A DNA stretch of 62,620 nt from contig JADJAB010000015.1 of NCBI GenBank assembly GCA_016704435.1, forward strand, positions 1 to 62,620, written 5' to 3'. The position numbers and the translations under genes are program-made. Position 1 is the first letter of the stretch, and every line of letters begins with the position of its first letter. The DNA is from Rhodobacter sp. Its GTDB lineage: Bacteria > Pseudomonadota > Alphaproteobacteria > Rhodobacterales > Rhodobacteraceae. Shown here in pieces: positions 1 through 10,884 of this stretch. The notes below the pieces were generated by a model. It did not search any database. It was not told the DNA's origin and saw nothing but the letters and a program-made list of their open reading frames with translations.

Positions 1-1663
1 TGATGTAGCCGCCAGAGGTGATGGTCACCACCATATCCTCGCGCTCGATCAGGTCTTCGTCTTCCATGTCGCCGGACCAGTCGATGATCTCGGTGCGGCG
101 GGGGACGGCAAACAGCGCTTTCACCTCACGCAGTTCATCGGAAATGATCGCCATGATCCGGTCGCGAGAGCCCAGGATTTCCAGATAATCCTTGATGCGG
201 CCGGCCAGCTCTTCCAGCTCATCCGTGACTTCCTTGACGCCCAACTGGGTCAGGCGTTGCAGGCGCAGGTCCAGAATGGCGCGGGCCTGGGCTTCGGAAA
301 GGTTGTAGGTGCCATCGTCGTTGATCGTGTGGCTGGGGTCATCAATCAGCTTGATGAAGGGCACAATCTCATGTGCCGGCCAGCGCCGTGTCATCAGTTT
401 GTCGCGCGCCTCTGCGGCGTCGGCGCTGGCGCGGATGGTCTTGACCACCTCATCCACGTTCGACACCGCCACGGCCAGACCGCACAGGATATGGCTGCGT
501 TCGCGCGCCTTCCTGAGTTCATAGGCGGTGCGACGCGCCACAACTTCTTCGCGGAAGGTAATGAAATAACTAAGGAAGTCCCGAAGCGTCAACTGTTCGG
601 GACGGCCGCCGTTCAGCGCCAGCATGTTGCAGCCGAAGCTGGTCTGCATCGGGGTGAAGCGGAACAGCTGGTTCAGGACCACGTCCGGCGTGGCGTCGCG
701 TTTCAACTCGATCACCACGCGCACGCCGATACGGTCGGATTCGTCGGCGACGCCTGAAATGCCCTCGATCCGCTTTTCGCGGACCATTTCGGCGATGATC
801 TCGATCATCCGCGCCTTGTTGACCTGATAGGGCACCTCATCGACGATGATGGCCCAGCGGTCCTTGCGGATTTCCTCGATATGGGTTTTTGCCCGGATGA
901 TGACGGAGCCGCGGCCTTCGAGGTAAGCCTTGCGGGCACCGGAGCGGCCAAGGATCGTTGCACCGGTGGGAAAATCCGGCGCCGGAATGAATTCCATGAG
1001 CGATTCCATGGAGATATCCGGGTTCTCGATCATCGCCAGGGTGCCGTCGATGACCTCGCGCAGGTTGTGCGGCGGGATGCGGGTGGCCATGCCGACGGCG
1101 ATGCCTTCGGCGCCGTTGACCAGCATGTTGGGAAAACGCGCGGGCAGGACGGTGGGTTCGCGGTCCTTGCCATCGTAGTTGTCCTGGAAATCGACGGTGT
1201 CCTTGTCGATGTCGGCCATAAGGAAGGCCGAGGGCTTGTCCATCCGCACCTCGGTATAGCGCATGGCCGCCGCCATATCGCCATCCATCGAGCCGAAGTT
1301 GCCCTGACCGTCCAGCAATTTCAACGACATCGAGAAGGGCTGCGCCATCCGCACCAGCGCGTCGTAAATGGCAGAGTCGCCGTGGGGGTGATATTTGCCC
1401 ATGGTGTCGCCGACGGGCCGGGCGGATTTGCGGTAGGGCTTGTCGGCGGTGTTGCCGGATTCCTGCATCGCGAACAAAATCCGCCGGTGCACCGGCTTCA
1501 GCCCGTCGCGCAGATCGGGGATGGCGCGGGAGACGATCACGCTCATCGCGTAGTCGAGATAGGCGGTCTTCATCTCGTGGGTGATGTCGACCTGCGGACC
1601 GTGATGCGGCGGCCGCTGCGGCATTTCGCCAGCGATTTCAGTATCTTCGGGGGTATCCGTCAC
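1..1663 (-). CDS. gyrA: DNA gyrase subunit A (5' part, runs off window)
   Basis: GyrA is the DNA cleavage/rejoining subunit of the A2B2 gyrase that introduces negative supercoils. The first 554 codons are present; the rest lies left of the window. The GTG start at 1663 follows an in-frame TAG a few codons upstream and a weak AGGCAG ribosome site. The active-site Tyr is at about residue 136 in AAAMRYTE. The quinolone-resistance region reads HPHGDSAIYD, with Ser97 and Asp101 equivalent to E. coli Ser83 and Asp87, so it looks like the sensitive type. The family assignment is certain; only the start codon choice is inferred. Confidence 0.97.
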   Translation of the reverse strand, partial: MTDTPEDTEIAGEMPQRPPHHGPQVDITHEMKTAYLDYAMSVIVSRAIPDLRDGLKPVHRRILFAMQESGNTADKPYRKSARPVGDTMGKYHPHGDSAIYDALVRMAQPFSMSLKLLDGQGNFGSMDGDMAAAMRYTEVRMDKPSAFLMADIDKDTVDFQDNYDGKDREPTVLPARFPNMLVNGAEGIAVGMATRIPPHNLREVIDGTLAMIENPDISMESLMEFIPAPDFPTGATILGRSGARKAYLEGRGSVIIRAKTHIEEIRKDRWAIIVDEVPYQVNKARMIEIIAEMVREKRIEGISGVADESDRIGVRVVIELKRDATPDVVLNQLFRFTPMQTSFGCNMLALNGGRPEQLTLRDFLSYFITFREEVVARRTAYELRKARERSHILCGLAVAVSNVDEVVKTIRASADAAEARDKLMTRRWPAHEIVPFIKLIDDPSHTINDDGTYNLSEAQARAILDLRLQRLTQLGVKEVTDELEELAGRIKDYLEILGSRDRIMAIISDELREVKALFAVPRRTEIIDWSGDMEDEDLIEREDMVVTITSGGYI

Positions 1664-1856
1664 GGTCTGCCTTGCCTGGCCCTGATGGCCCTATATCTGG
1701 TTGGCGGCAAGTTACACCATACCGCCCATGGGGTGCAATGGGAGCGCCCGGCGGGCTTTGGCAGCCACCGGGAAAGACTGATAACAGATTGAATCCGTTG
1801 AAAAAGAATTCATACTTGTCATGCTTTAATGGGGGAGGCGAAAGGAGGGTGACCCT

Positions 1857-2126
1857 ATGGAGCGACGCGAAACCGAGTTGATGTTGCAGGGCTATGGCCT
1901 GACGACGGCCGAGATCTTCTATCGGATGCCGGATTACCGCAATGTTCTCAATACATTCGTCTGGCAGCACATGGATCTGGCGCCGGACTACCCGGAGTTG
2001 TTCCGGTTCATCGAATACTGGCAGGACAATATCGACGGGCCGCTGCATTCGGTGCGCTTCACGCATCGCATGCTGATCGGCCCGGCGGAATGGCGGCATG
2101 TGGTGAAGGAGTTCCGGCTGCACTGA
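1857..2126 (+). CDS. usg: Usg family protein
   Basis: This 89-residue protein matches the small alphaproteobacterial Usg family, named for its place near tryptophan genes in other species; its molecular function is unknown. It has no signal peptide or membrane segment and is rich in aromatic residues (FYRMPDYRNVL, FIEYWQDNIDGPLHSV). A strong AAGGAGG site lies about 8 bases before the ATG. It is divergent from gyrA across a 193-base gap and convergent with the ornithine cyclodeaminase gene. Nothing here links it to trp genes. Confidence 0.85.
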   Translation: MERRETELMLQGYGLTTAEIFYRMPDYRNVLNTFVWQHMDLAPDYPELFRFIEYWQDNIDGPLHSVRFTHRMLIGPAEWRHVVKEFRLH

Positions 2127-2133
2127 AAATGCG

Positions 2134-2188
2134 GTCTGCAAAGCGTCTGCAGAACGTCTGGCAAGCGTATGGCAAGCGTATGGCACGA
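2134..2188. repeat. Five tandem copies of a degenerate 11-bp repeat
   Basis: Just after the usg stop the sequence reads as five consecutive 11-mers: GTCTGCAAAGC, GTCTGCAGAAC, GTCTGGCAAGC, GTATGGCAAGC, GTATGGCACGA. Neighbouring units differ at one to three positions. The array lies in the 115-base gap between two convergent genes. There is no T-run, so it is not a normal terminator. Confidence 0.8.
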
Positions 2189-2241
2189 AAACCGGCCGTG
2201 CGCCGCGAAATGGGCCGGAAGCGCGCCCCTCATCCCGTTCC

Positions 2242-3270
2242 TCAGACCGCCCGCAGCAGCATGCCGAACAGGTCGCGCGGGTCGTCGGGGTCGGCGATCA
2301 TGTCGAGATTGTCGTAGAACCCGGTTTCGGCCAGCTTGCCGCGGATGTAGCGCAGGGCGGCGAAGTCCTCGATGGCGAAGCCGACGCTGTCGAAAAGGGT
2401 GATCTGCGCCGCCGAGGTGCGGCCCGGTACGGCGCCGGTGATGACCTGCCACAGTTCGGTGACGGGGTGGTCGGGGGCCAGCTGCTGGATTTCGCCTTCC
2501 ACCCGCGTCTGGGGCGGGTATTCGACGAAGATCTGTGACCGCAGAAGAATGTCGCGGTGCAGTTCGGTCTTGCCGGGGCAATCGCCGCCGATGGCGTTCA
2601 GATGCACCCCGGCACCGACCATGTTGTCGGTCAGGATGGTGGCATATTGCTTGTCGGCGGTGACGGTGGTGACGATGCCGGCGCCCTGAATGGCCTCTTC
2701 AGCGGTGCGGCAGGGGGTGACGGTCAGCCCGCGCCCGGCCAGGTTGCGGGCGCATTTCGATGTGGCCGCCGGGTCGATGTCGTATAGCCGGACCTCGGCG
2801 ATGCCGCAGACCTCCTTGAAGGCCAGCGCCTGGAATTCGGCCTGCGCGCCATTGCCGATCAGCGCCATCACCTCGGTCTTCGGCGCCAGCCATTTCGCCG
2901 CCATGGCGCTGGTCGCGGCGGTGCGCAGCGCGGTGAGGATGGTCATTTCCGACAGAAGCACCGGGTAGCCGGTGGCCACATCGGCCAGAAGGCCGAAGGC
3001 GGTGACGGTCTGCAACCCCTGCTTCATGTTGGCGGGGTGGCCGTTGACGTATTTGAAACCGTAGGTCTCGCCATCCGAGGTCGGCATCAGCTCGATCACG
3101 CCGACATCGGAATGGCTGGCCACGCGCGGGGTCTTGTCGAACAAGGGCCAGCGGCGGAAATCGGCCTCGATCTCGGCGGCAAGGTCGACCATCACCCGCT
3201 CGATCCCCAGTTTCAGGACCAGCTTCATCATGTTGTCGACGGAAACGAAGGGCACGAGGTTCAGCATCAC
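2242..3270 (-). CDS. ocd: Ornithine cyclodeaminase
   Basis: Ornithine cyclodeaminase converts L-ornithine directly to L-proline and ammonia with bound NAD. The 342-residue product has family-typical length for the OCD/mu-crystallin fold. A Rossmann motif GNGAQAEFQALAF lies near residue 140, and the substrate-binding stretch GFKYVNGHPANMKQG near residue 70 is characteristic of true ornithine cyclodeaminases rather than alanine dehydrogenase relatives. It starts 7 bases after the arginase stop, so the two genes form an operon taking arginine to ornithine to proline. The start could be either of two adjacent Met codons. Confidence 0.92.
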   Translation of the reverse strand: MMLNLVPFVSVDNMMKLVLKLGIERVMVDLAAEIEADFRRWPLFDKTPRVASHSDVGVIELMPTSDGETYGFKYVNGHPANMKQGLQTVTAFGLLADVATGYPVLLSEMTILTALRTAATSAMAAKWLAPKTEVMALIGNGAQAEFQALAFKEVCGIAEVRLYDIDPAATSKCARNLAGRGLTVTPCRTAEEAIQGAGIVTTVTADKQYATILTDNMVGAGVHLNAIGGDCPGKTELHRDILLRSQIFVEYPPQTRVEGEIQQLAPDHPVTELWQVITGAVPGRTSAAQITLFDSVGFAIEDFAALRYIRGKLAETGFYDNLDMIADPDDPRDLFGMLLRAV

Positions 3271-3277
3271 TTGCGTC

Positions 3278-4200
3278 CTATTTCGAACGTGTCGGGCGGT
3301 CGAAGACCTTCTTGCCCATCAGACTGCCGACCAGATCGACCATCAGCCGCGCGGTCATGCCGCGATCGTCGAGGAAGGGGTTGAGTTCGACAAGGTCCAG
3401 CGAGGTTACAAGGCCGCTTTCGTGCAGCAGCTCCATCACCAGATGCGCCTCGCGGAAGGTGGTGCCGCCGGGCACGGTGGTGCCGACGGCCGGCGCGATC
3501 GAGGGGTCGAGGAAATCGACATCCAGGCTGACATGCAGCATGCCGCCGTCCTTGCGACAGGCGGAAAGAAAGGTGCGCAACGGGGCGACGATGCCCTTTT
3601 CGTCGATCACCCGCATGTCGTTGAGGACGATGTCACGTTCCAGCATGGCGGCGTGTTCGGCGCCATCGACCGAGCGGATGCCGAACATGCAGATGCGCGG
3701 CGCCGGCACCGGGGCGGGGAAGGGCGGGAAGGCGTCGAAGCCCTCGCGGCCGGCGATATAGGCCAGCGGAGTACCGTGCAGGTTGCCGGAGGTGGTGGTC
3801 AGCGGGGTGTGAAAATCGGAATGCGCATCCAGCCAGAAAGGAACAGCGGCCGGCCCTGGCGTTCGGCAAAGGCGGCTGCCCCGGCGGCCGAGCCGAGCGC
3901 CAGCGAGTGGTCGCCGCCCAGGATGATCGGCAGGCCGCCCTGCGACAGCGCGTCATCGACGCGGTCCATCAGGATCTCGGTCCAGCCCACGGTTTCGGCC
4001 AGCGAATGCACCGCCGGGTTGGCGCAGGCGACCTCGTGCAGGTCGGGCAGGGCCAGATCGCCCCAATCCTCGACACCGTGGCCGAGCGCCTGGATTTCGC
4101 GCGCCAGACCGGCGACGCGGTAGGCGGCGGGGCCCATCAGGCAGCCGGGGCGTTTCTGGCCGCAATCTATGGGTGCGCCGATCAGGATGGTCTTGGGCAT
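3278..4200 (-). pseudogene. rocF: Arginase, interrupted by a -1 frameshift
   Basis: Arginase hydrolyses arginine to ornithine and urea using two Mn ions. The N-terminal frame (from ATG 4200, MPKTILIGAPIDCGQ) carries GGDHSLALG. The second frame carries the metal ligands of DAHSDFHTP and SLDVDFLDP. The frames join at about 3836-3843 (AGAAAGG on the + strand), where one base is missing; restoring it gives PLF(x)FWLDAHSDFHTP and a full product of about 307 residues. All metal-binding motifs survive, so a recent mutation or a sequencing error is more likely than old decay. It is first in an operon with ornithine cyclodeaminase. Confidence 0.9.
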
Positions 4201-4356
4201 CTGTGGCCTCCTTCGCTTTGCTCTTTGGTAGCCGGGCAGGGCCAATCGCGCCAGTGCTCACGCAGTTGCGACCCATGGGCGCAGTGATTTGCGGCGCGGG
4301 CCATTGGAAGCGGCGCCTGATGCGCATAGACTGCCGCCCGGAAACGGGAGACGCGG

Positions 4357-6333
4357 ATGATTGTCGAGATCGGGCATTACGCGCTGGTGCTGGCGCTGAT
4401 GGTGGCGCTGGTGCAGACGGTGTTGCCGCTGTGGGGCGCCCAGGCGCGCAATCCGGCGTTGATGGCGATGGCCGCCCCGGCGGCGGTGGCGCAGTTCGTG
4501 CTGGTGGCGGTGTCCTTCGCGGCGCTGACCTGGGCCTTCGTGGTGTCGGATTTCTCGCTGGCGGTGGTGACGTCCAATTCGCACACGCTGAAGCCGATGC
4601 TCTACAAGGTGTCGGGCGTCTGGGGCAACCATGAGGGGTCGCTCTTGCTGTGGGTGTTGATCCTGTCGCTGTTCGGGGCCTGCGCGGCCTGGTTCGGATC
4701 GAACCTGCCGGCACAGCTGAAGGCGCGGGTGATCGGGGTGCAAGGCTCGATCGGGCTGCCGTTCCTGGCCTTCCTGCTGTTCACCTCCAACCCGTTCTGG
4801 CGGTTGCAGGTGCCGCCGATGAACGGGCGCGACCTGAACCCCTTGTTGCAGGACCCCGGCCTGGCCTTCCATCCGCCGTTCCTCTACCTGGGCTATGTCG
4901 GCCTGAGCATGGCGTTTTCCTTTGCCGTGGCGGCGCTGATCGAGGGCCGGGTGGATGCCGCCTGGGCACGCTGGGTGCGGCCCTGGACCCTGGCGGCCTG
5001 GGTGTTCCTGACCATCGGCATCGCGCTGGGGTCGTGGTGGGCCTATTACGAACTTGGCTGGGGCGGCTTCTGGTTCTGGGACCCGGTCGAGAACGCATCC
5101 TTCATGCCCTGGCTGCTGGCCGCCGCCCTGCTGCACAGCGCCATCGTGGTGGAAAAGCGCGAGAGCCTGAAAAGCTGGACCATCCTCCTGGCGATCATGG
5201 CCTTCGGGTTCAGCCTGATCGGCACCTTCATCGTGCGCTCTGGCGTCATCACCTCGGTGCATTCCTTTGCCTCCGACCCTGAACGCGGGGTGTTCATCCT
5301 GGGCATCCTGGCCTTCTTCACCGGCGGTGCGCTGGTGCTTTTCGCCGCCCGCGCCAGTGCGATGGAGGGCAAGGGCGTCTTCGCCATGGTCAGCCGCGAA
5401 AGCGCGCTGATCGCCAACAACATCCTTCTGGCGGTGTCGGCGCTGGTGGTCTTCATCGGCACGGTCTGGCCGCTGGTCGCCGAAGTGGCGATCGGGCGGA
5501 CGGTCTCGGTCGGCGAGCCGTTCTTCAACGCCGCCTTCACGCCGTTCTTCGTGGCGCTGGCGGTGATCCTGCCGGTGGGCGCGATGCTGGCTTGGAAGCG
5601 GGGCGACATCGGGCGGGCGCTGAAAGGGCTGGTGCCGGTGGCAATCCTTGCCGTGGCGCTGGGCGGGCTGGCCTTCGCGATGCAGACCGGGCGGTCGGCG
5701 CTGGGCCCGGTGGGGGCGGCACTGGGGGCCTGGGTGGTCTTCGGCGCGCTGTGGGATCTCTACAGCCGCACCGGGCGCGGCGCGATGGCCGACCGGCTGG
5801 CCCGGCTGACCCGCCTGCCGCGCGCCGACTGGGGCAAGGCAACGGCGCATTCCGGCCTGGGCGTCACCGTCTTTGCGGTGGCCGCGATGAATGCCTGGGC
5901 GGTCGAGGATATCCGCGTCGCCAGGCTGGGCGAGACCTTCCCGCTGGGCGCCTATGAGGTGACGCTGGTCGAGGTGCACCGCGAAGCGGGGCCGAACTAT
6001 ACCACCACCATGGCCGAGATGGCGGTGACGAAGAACGGCCGCGAGGTGGCGCGGCTGTTCCCCGAAAAGCGGGTCTACCCGGTGCAGGCGATGCCGACGA
6101 CCGAGGCGGCGATCGACTATGGCCCCTTGCGCGACCTTTATCTGGTGATCGGCGATCCGCAGGACGGCGGCGGCTGGGCGGTGCGCGGCTATGTGAAGCC
6201 TTTTGCCAACTGGCTCTGGGGCGGGGCGCTGCTGATGGCGCTGGGCGGCTTGCTCAGCCTGACCGACCGGCGCTATCGCGTCGCGGCGGGCGCGCGCAAG
6301 GCCGCCGCGCCACGCGGAGTTCCGGCCGAATGA
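4357..6333 (+). CDS. ccmF: Cytochrome c heme lyase subunit CcmF
   Basis: CcmF is the large inner-membrane component of the System I cytochrome c maturation complex, which attaches heme from holo-CcmE to apocytochrome c in the periplasm. The 658-residue product has many membrane segments, the N-terminal SNSHTLKPMLYKVSGVWGNH stretch, and the heme-handling WWD-type motif GWGGFWFWDPVENASF at about residues 235-250. The final periplasmic domain and last membrane segment are present, so it is full length. GGGAG lies before the ATG. Its stop overlaps ccmH (ATGA), showing translational coupling. Confidence 0.97.
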   Translation: MIVEIGHYALVLALMVALVQTVLPLWGAQARNPALMAMAAPAAVAQFVLVAVSFAALTWAFVVSDFSLAVVTSNSHTLKPMLYKVSGVWGNHEGSLLLWVLILSLFGACAAWFGSNLPAQLKARVIGVQGSIGLPFLAFLLFTSNPFWRLQVPPMNGRDLNPLLQDPGLAFHPPFLYLGYVGLSMAFSFAVAALIEGRVDAAWARWVRPWTLAAWVFLTIGIALGSWWAYYELGWGGFWFWDPVENASFMPWLLAAALLHSAIVVEKRESLKSWTILLAIMAFGFSLIGTFIVRSGVITSVHSFASDPERGVFILGILAFFTGGALVLFAARASAMEGKGVFAMVSRESALIANNILLAVSALVVFIGTVWPLVAEVAIGRTVSVGEPFFNAAFTPFFVALAVILPVGAMLAWKRGDIGRALKGLVPVAILAVALGGLAFAMQTGRSALGPVGAALGAWVVFGALWDLYSRTGRGAMADRLARLTRLPRADWGKATAHSGLGVTVFAVAAMNAWAVEDIRVARLGETFPLGAYEVTLVEVHREAGPNYTTTMAEMAVTKNGREVARLFPEKRVYPVQAMPTTEAAIDYGPLRDLYLVIGDPQDGGGWAVRGYVKPFANWLWGGALLMALGGLLSLTDRRYRVAAGARKAAAPRGVPAE

Positions 6334-6776
6334 TCCGCGCCCTCTTTCTGTCGCTGCTGCTGCTGGCCGGCCCGGCGCTGGCGGTGCAGCCCGACGAGAT
6401 GCTGGCCGACCCCGCGCTGGAGGCCCGCGCCCGCGCGATCAGCCGCGAGGTGCGCTGCCCGGTCTGCCAGGGCGAGACCATCGACGACAGCAACGCCCAG
6501 ATCAGCCGCGACCTGCGCATCATCATCCGCGAGCGGCTGGTGGCGGGCGACAGCAACGCCGAGGTGATCGGGTTTCTGGTCGCGCGCTATGGCGAATACG
6601 TGCTGTTCGACCCGCCGAAGACCGGGGCGAACCTGATCCTGTGGCTGGCCGGCCCGGTGATGCTGCTGGCGGCGGGCGGCATCGCCTTTGCCGCGATTCG
6701 CCGCCGCCGGCCGGCAACGGACGAGGCGCTGAGCGTCGAGGAACAGGCCAGGCTGGACGAGATCCTGAAGGGCTGA
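6330..6776 (+). CDS. ccmH: Cytochrome c maturation thioreductant CcmH
   Basis: CcmH (Ccl2/CycL) reduces the CXXCH thiols of apocytochrome c before heme attachment. The 148-residue product has a cleavable signal peptide (about residues 1-18), the diagnostic RCPVCQ pair (Cys43, Cys46) and one membrane segment at about residues 100-120. It lacks the TPR part of fused enterobacterial CcmH, as is usual in Rhodobacter. It overlaps ccmF by four bases. Its partner function is well established, and the gene appears intact. Confidence 0.95.
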   Translation: MIRALFLSLLLLAGPALAVQPDEMLADPALEARARAISREVRCPVCQGETIDDSNAQISRDLRIIIRERLVAGDSNAEVIGFLVARYGEYVLFDPPKTGANLILWLAGPVMLLAAGGIAFAAIRRRRPATDEALSVEEQARLDEILKG

Positions 6777-6876
6777 ACGCGGGGGGCGGGGGCCCGAGGC
6801 AGGGCGTCTGACGCGGCGTTCCGCTTTTGCCTTGACCGCGCCCGGCTATCCTCTGCCCGCAACCGAAGAGGCACGC

Positions 6877-7653
6877 ATGACCCATCAGACGATAACGGTG
6901 AGCGAAGACGGCGGCATTGGCACCATCGCGCTGAACCGGCCGCAGGTGATGAACGCCCTGTCGCGGCAGATGCGGCTGGACCTGACGCAGGCGCTGCGCG
7001 ACCTGCAGGCAAGCGCGCGGGTGATCGTGCTGACCGGCAGCGGCCGCGCCTTCTGCTCGGGCCAGGACCTGCAGGACGCCGCCGCCTCGGGCGCGCTGGA
7101 TTTCGAGCGGATCCTGAACGCGGAATACGTGCCGCTCTTGCGGCTGATCACCGACAGCCCGGTGCCGACCATTGCCGCAGTCAATGGCGCTGCGGCCGGG
7201 GCGGGGGCCAACCTTGCGCTCGCCTGCGATGTGGTCATCGCGGCGGAAAGCGCCAGCTTCATCCAGGCCTTCACCCGCATCGGCCTGATCCCGGACGCCG
7301 GCGGCACCCATTGGCTGCCGCGCCAGATCGGCCTCGCGCGCGCCATGGGGGCGGCGCTGTTTGCCGAGAAGATCAGCGCCCGCCAGGCCGCCGACTGGGG
7401 CATGATCTGGGAGGCGGTGCCGGACGGTGAATTCGCCGCCGTCGTCGCCACCCGCGCGGCCCATCTGGCCAACGGTCCGACTGTGGCTTATCAGGCGCTG
7501 AAACAGGCGCTGCGCGGATCGTTCGAGCTGGACCTTGCGGGCGCCCTGGCGCTGGAGGCAAGACTGCAGGGAAGCTGCGGCGCGACAGAGGATTTCCGCG
7601 AAGGCGTGGCGGCCTTCCTGGAAAAGCGCGCGCCCCGCTTCACCGGGCGCTGA
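6877..7653 (+). CDS. Enoyl-CoA hydratase/isomerase family protein (PaaG-like)
   Basis: This 258-residue crotonase-fold protein acts on acyl-CoA thioesters. The oxyanion-hole segments AFCSGQDL and NGAAAGAGANLALACD are clear. The first catalytic Glu of classical hydratases is not evident (QAFTRIG), while GLIPDAGGT carries the Asp typical of PaaG-type isomerases, so an isomerase of the phenylacetate type is the best guess. I chose ATG 6877, preceded by GAAGAGG, over an upstream in-frame ATG at 6832, because the family begins at the TITVSEDGGIGTIALNRP strand. It follows ccmH by 100 bases. No other phenylacetate genes are in the window. Confidence 0.85.
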   Translation: MTHQTITVSEDGGIGTIALNRPQVMNALSRQMRLDLTQALRDLQASARVIVLTGSGRAFCSGQDLQDAAASGALDFERILNAEYVPLLRLITDSPVPTIAAVNGAAAGAGANLALACDVVIAAESASFIQAFTRIGLIPDAGGTHWLPRQIGLARAMGAALFAEKISARQAADWGMIWEAVPDGEFAAVVATRAAHLANGPTVAYQALKQALRGSFELDLAGALALEARLQGSCGATEDFREGVAAFLEKRAPRFTGR

Positions 7654-7673
7654 GGGGCCGCAAGAGGGGCCGC

Positions 7674-8369
7674 ATGGACGATCTGAACCGCGACGATGTC
7701 GTCCGTTCCTACTACCGTATCCGCCAGGTGCTGGGCTGGCTGGGGCTGGTGCTGCCGGTCTTGCTGATCATCGGCGGCTACCTCAGCCAGGGCGCGGTGG
7801 AACCCTCGATCAGCGACTATTACCACACGCTGATGCGCGACGCCTTCGTCGGCGCGATGACGGCGATCGGGCTGTTCCTGATCACCTACCCCGGCCATTC
7901 GCCCGAGAAGGGCGAACATCTGTCGGATGATTTCATCACCACGGTGGCGGGAATTGCGGCCTTTGGCGTGGCCTATCTGCCGAACGAGACGCGGATGCAC
8001 GCCAACCTTCTCGGTTCGATCACCCAGCAGATGCTGGGCTACAAGCTGGCGGCGGCGGGGCACTATGCCTGCGCCATCACCTTCTTGTCGGCACTGGCGG
8101 CAATGTGCCTGCGCAAGTTCGCCCGCACCGCGAAACCGGCGCGGCGCCGCATCTACCGCGCCTGCGGCTGGACGATTCTGGCGATGACGCTGGCGGTGAT
8201 CGTGGCCAGCTGGTTCAAGATCATGGGGCCAGAAGGGCCACAGCGCATCGTCGCCGACTGGATGCTGGTGCTTTGGTTCGAGGCGATCGCGATCTGGGCC
8301 TTCGCCTTCGCCTGGCTGGTCAAGGGCAGGGCGGAAACCGCCCTGACCCGCCCGCGAAAGCGCCGCTGA
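7674..8369 (+). CDS. Conserved membrane protein with SISDYYHT motif
   Basis: The 231-residue product has about six hydrophobic segments (near residues 17-37, 58-75, 86-104, 120-140, 158-178 and 196-218). A short loop after the first helix carries SISDYYHTLMRDAFVG, a motif shared by a family of uncharacterised bacterial membrane proteins. The C-terminus is basic (RPRKRR). It starts 20 bases after the crotonase gene and may be cotranscribed with it. I do not recognise a defined function. Confidence 0.75.
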   Translation: MDDLNRDDVVRSYYRIRQVLGWLGLVLPVLLIIGGYLSQGAVEPSISDYYHTLMRDAFVGAMTAIGLFLITYPGHSPEKGEHLSDDFITTVAGIAAFGVAYLPNETRMHANLLGSITQQMLGYKLAAAGHYACAITFLSALAAMCLRKFARTAKPARRRIYRACGWTILAMTLAVIVASWFKIMGPEGPQRIVADWMLVLWFEAIAIWAFAFAWLVKGRAETALTRPRKRR

Positions 8370-8394
8370 TCACGCCCGCGCGACGAGAGGCGGT

Positions 8395-8955
8395 TCACGC
8401 TCCGCGCGACAGGGCTGCCACGCCGGTCCGGGCGATTTCCTTCAGCCCCAGCGGGCGCATCAAATCGGCAAAGCTGTCGATCTTTTCCGAGGTGCCGGTC
8501 ATCTCGAAGACAAAACTTTCCAGCGTCGAATCGACCACATGGGCGCGGAAAATCTCGGCCAGCCGCAACGCCTCGATCCGCGCCTCGCCCTTGCCGGCCA
8601 CCTTGAACAGCGCCAGTTCGCGCTGCACCGACGGGCCTTCGGCGGTCAGGTCATGCACGGCAAAGACCGGCACCATCCGTCCCAGCTGCGCCTCGATCTG
8701 GTCGATCACCGCGGGCGTGCCGCGGGTGACCACGGTGATGCGCGAACGGTGGCCGGTATGGTCCACCTCGGCCACGGTCAGGCTGTCGATGTTGTAGCCG
8801 CGGCCCGAAAACAACCCGATCACCCGCGCCAGAACCCCCGGCTCGTTCTCGACGATCACCGCGAGGGTATGGCTCTCCTCGACCTCCGAATGGCTGTCGC
8901 GCAGGTCATAGGCGGAATGGCTGCTCGCGCCCTTCTTGATGTTCAGTGCGGACAT
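8395..8955 (-). CDS. ilvN: Acetolactate synthase regulatory (small) subunit
   Basis: The 186-residue subunit binds valine and activates the catalytic subunit of acetohydroxyacid synthase, the first common step of branched-chain amino acid synthesis. An N-terminal ACT domain (SHTLAVIVENEPGVLARVIG, GYNIDSLTV) is followed by the small-subunit C-terminal domain. Start ATG 8955 was chosen because MSALNIKKG is family-like; the upstream in-frame extension would translate a dispersed intergenic repeat. It lies 67 bases after ilvB, and the pair is controlled by the leader upstream of ilvB. Confidence 0.95.
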   Translation of the reverse strand: MSALNIKKGASSHSAYDLRDSHSEVEESHTLAVIVENEPGVLARVIGLFSGRGYNIDSLTVAEVDHTGHRSRITVVTRGTPAVIDQIEAQLGRMVPVFAVHDLTAEGPSVQRELALFKVAGKGEARIEALRLAEIFRAHVVDSTLESFVFEMTGTSEKIDSFADLMRPLGLKEIARTGVAALSRGA

Positions 8956-8964
8956 GTCTGCCCC

Positions 8965-9015
8965 TTCATCTTGGCAAAAATACTCTGCGGGGGTGCGGGG
9001 GTGCAAAACCCCCGC
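8965..9015 (-). repeat. Dispersed GAGTATTT-type repeat with hairpin, between ilvB and ilvN
   Basis: On the minus strand this reads GAGTATTTTTGCCAAG followed by ATGAAGGGG, ending about ten bases before the ilvN start. On its upstream side is a perfect hairpin, GCGGGGGT/ACCCCCGC at 8995-9015. The same core recurs at four other intergenic sites in this window. The hairpin lacks a T-run, so it may act as an RNA processing or stability element rather than a terminator. Confidence 0.8.
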
Positions 9016-9022
9016 CGCGATT

Positions 9023-10768
<1,746 letters not shown>

Positions 10769-10814
10769 CGCCGTTTTCCTTGCCGTTCTTCGTCAATAAG
10801 GCCCTTGGGCCAAC

Positions 10815-10840
10815 AAAAAGCCCCCGGGGGAACCGAGGGC
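10815..10840 (-). terminator. Attenuator terminator of the ilvBN leader
   Basis: On the minus strand an 8-bp stem, GCCCTCGG with CCGGGGGC (one G-U pair), closes a five-base loop and is followed by TTTTT. It lies between the leader peptide stop (10868) and the ilvB start (10768), the position expected of an attenuator. Confidence 0.85.
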
Positions 10841-10884
10841 GCATGGGAACCTGTTATGGGTCAACCGTTACCGGCCCATGCGCC
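10838..10884 (-). promoter_or_regulatory. Predicted antiterminator pairing in the ilvBN leader
   Basis: The segment GGCGCATGGG (10884-10875), inside the 3' part of the leader peptide gene, is perfectly complementary over 10 bases to CCCATGCGCC (10847-10838). The latter overlaps the first three bases of the 5' arm of the terminator, so the two structures exclude each other. A ribosome stalled at the Ile/Leu/Val codons would leave GGCGCATGGG free and allow read-through. A ribosome reaching the stop codon would cover it and let the terminator form. Confidence 0.75.

Noticed and set aside
4258..5979. 573-codon minus-strand frame antisense to ccmF
   Set aside because: ccmF is unambiguous on the other strand; the antisense product is low-complexity and without a family.
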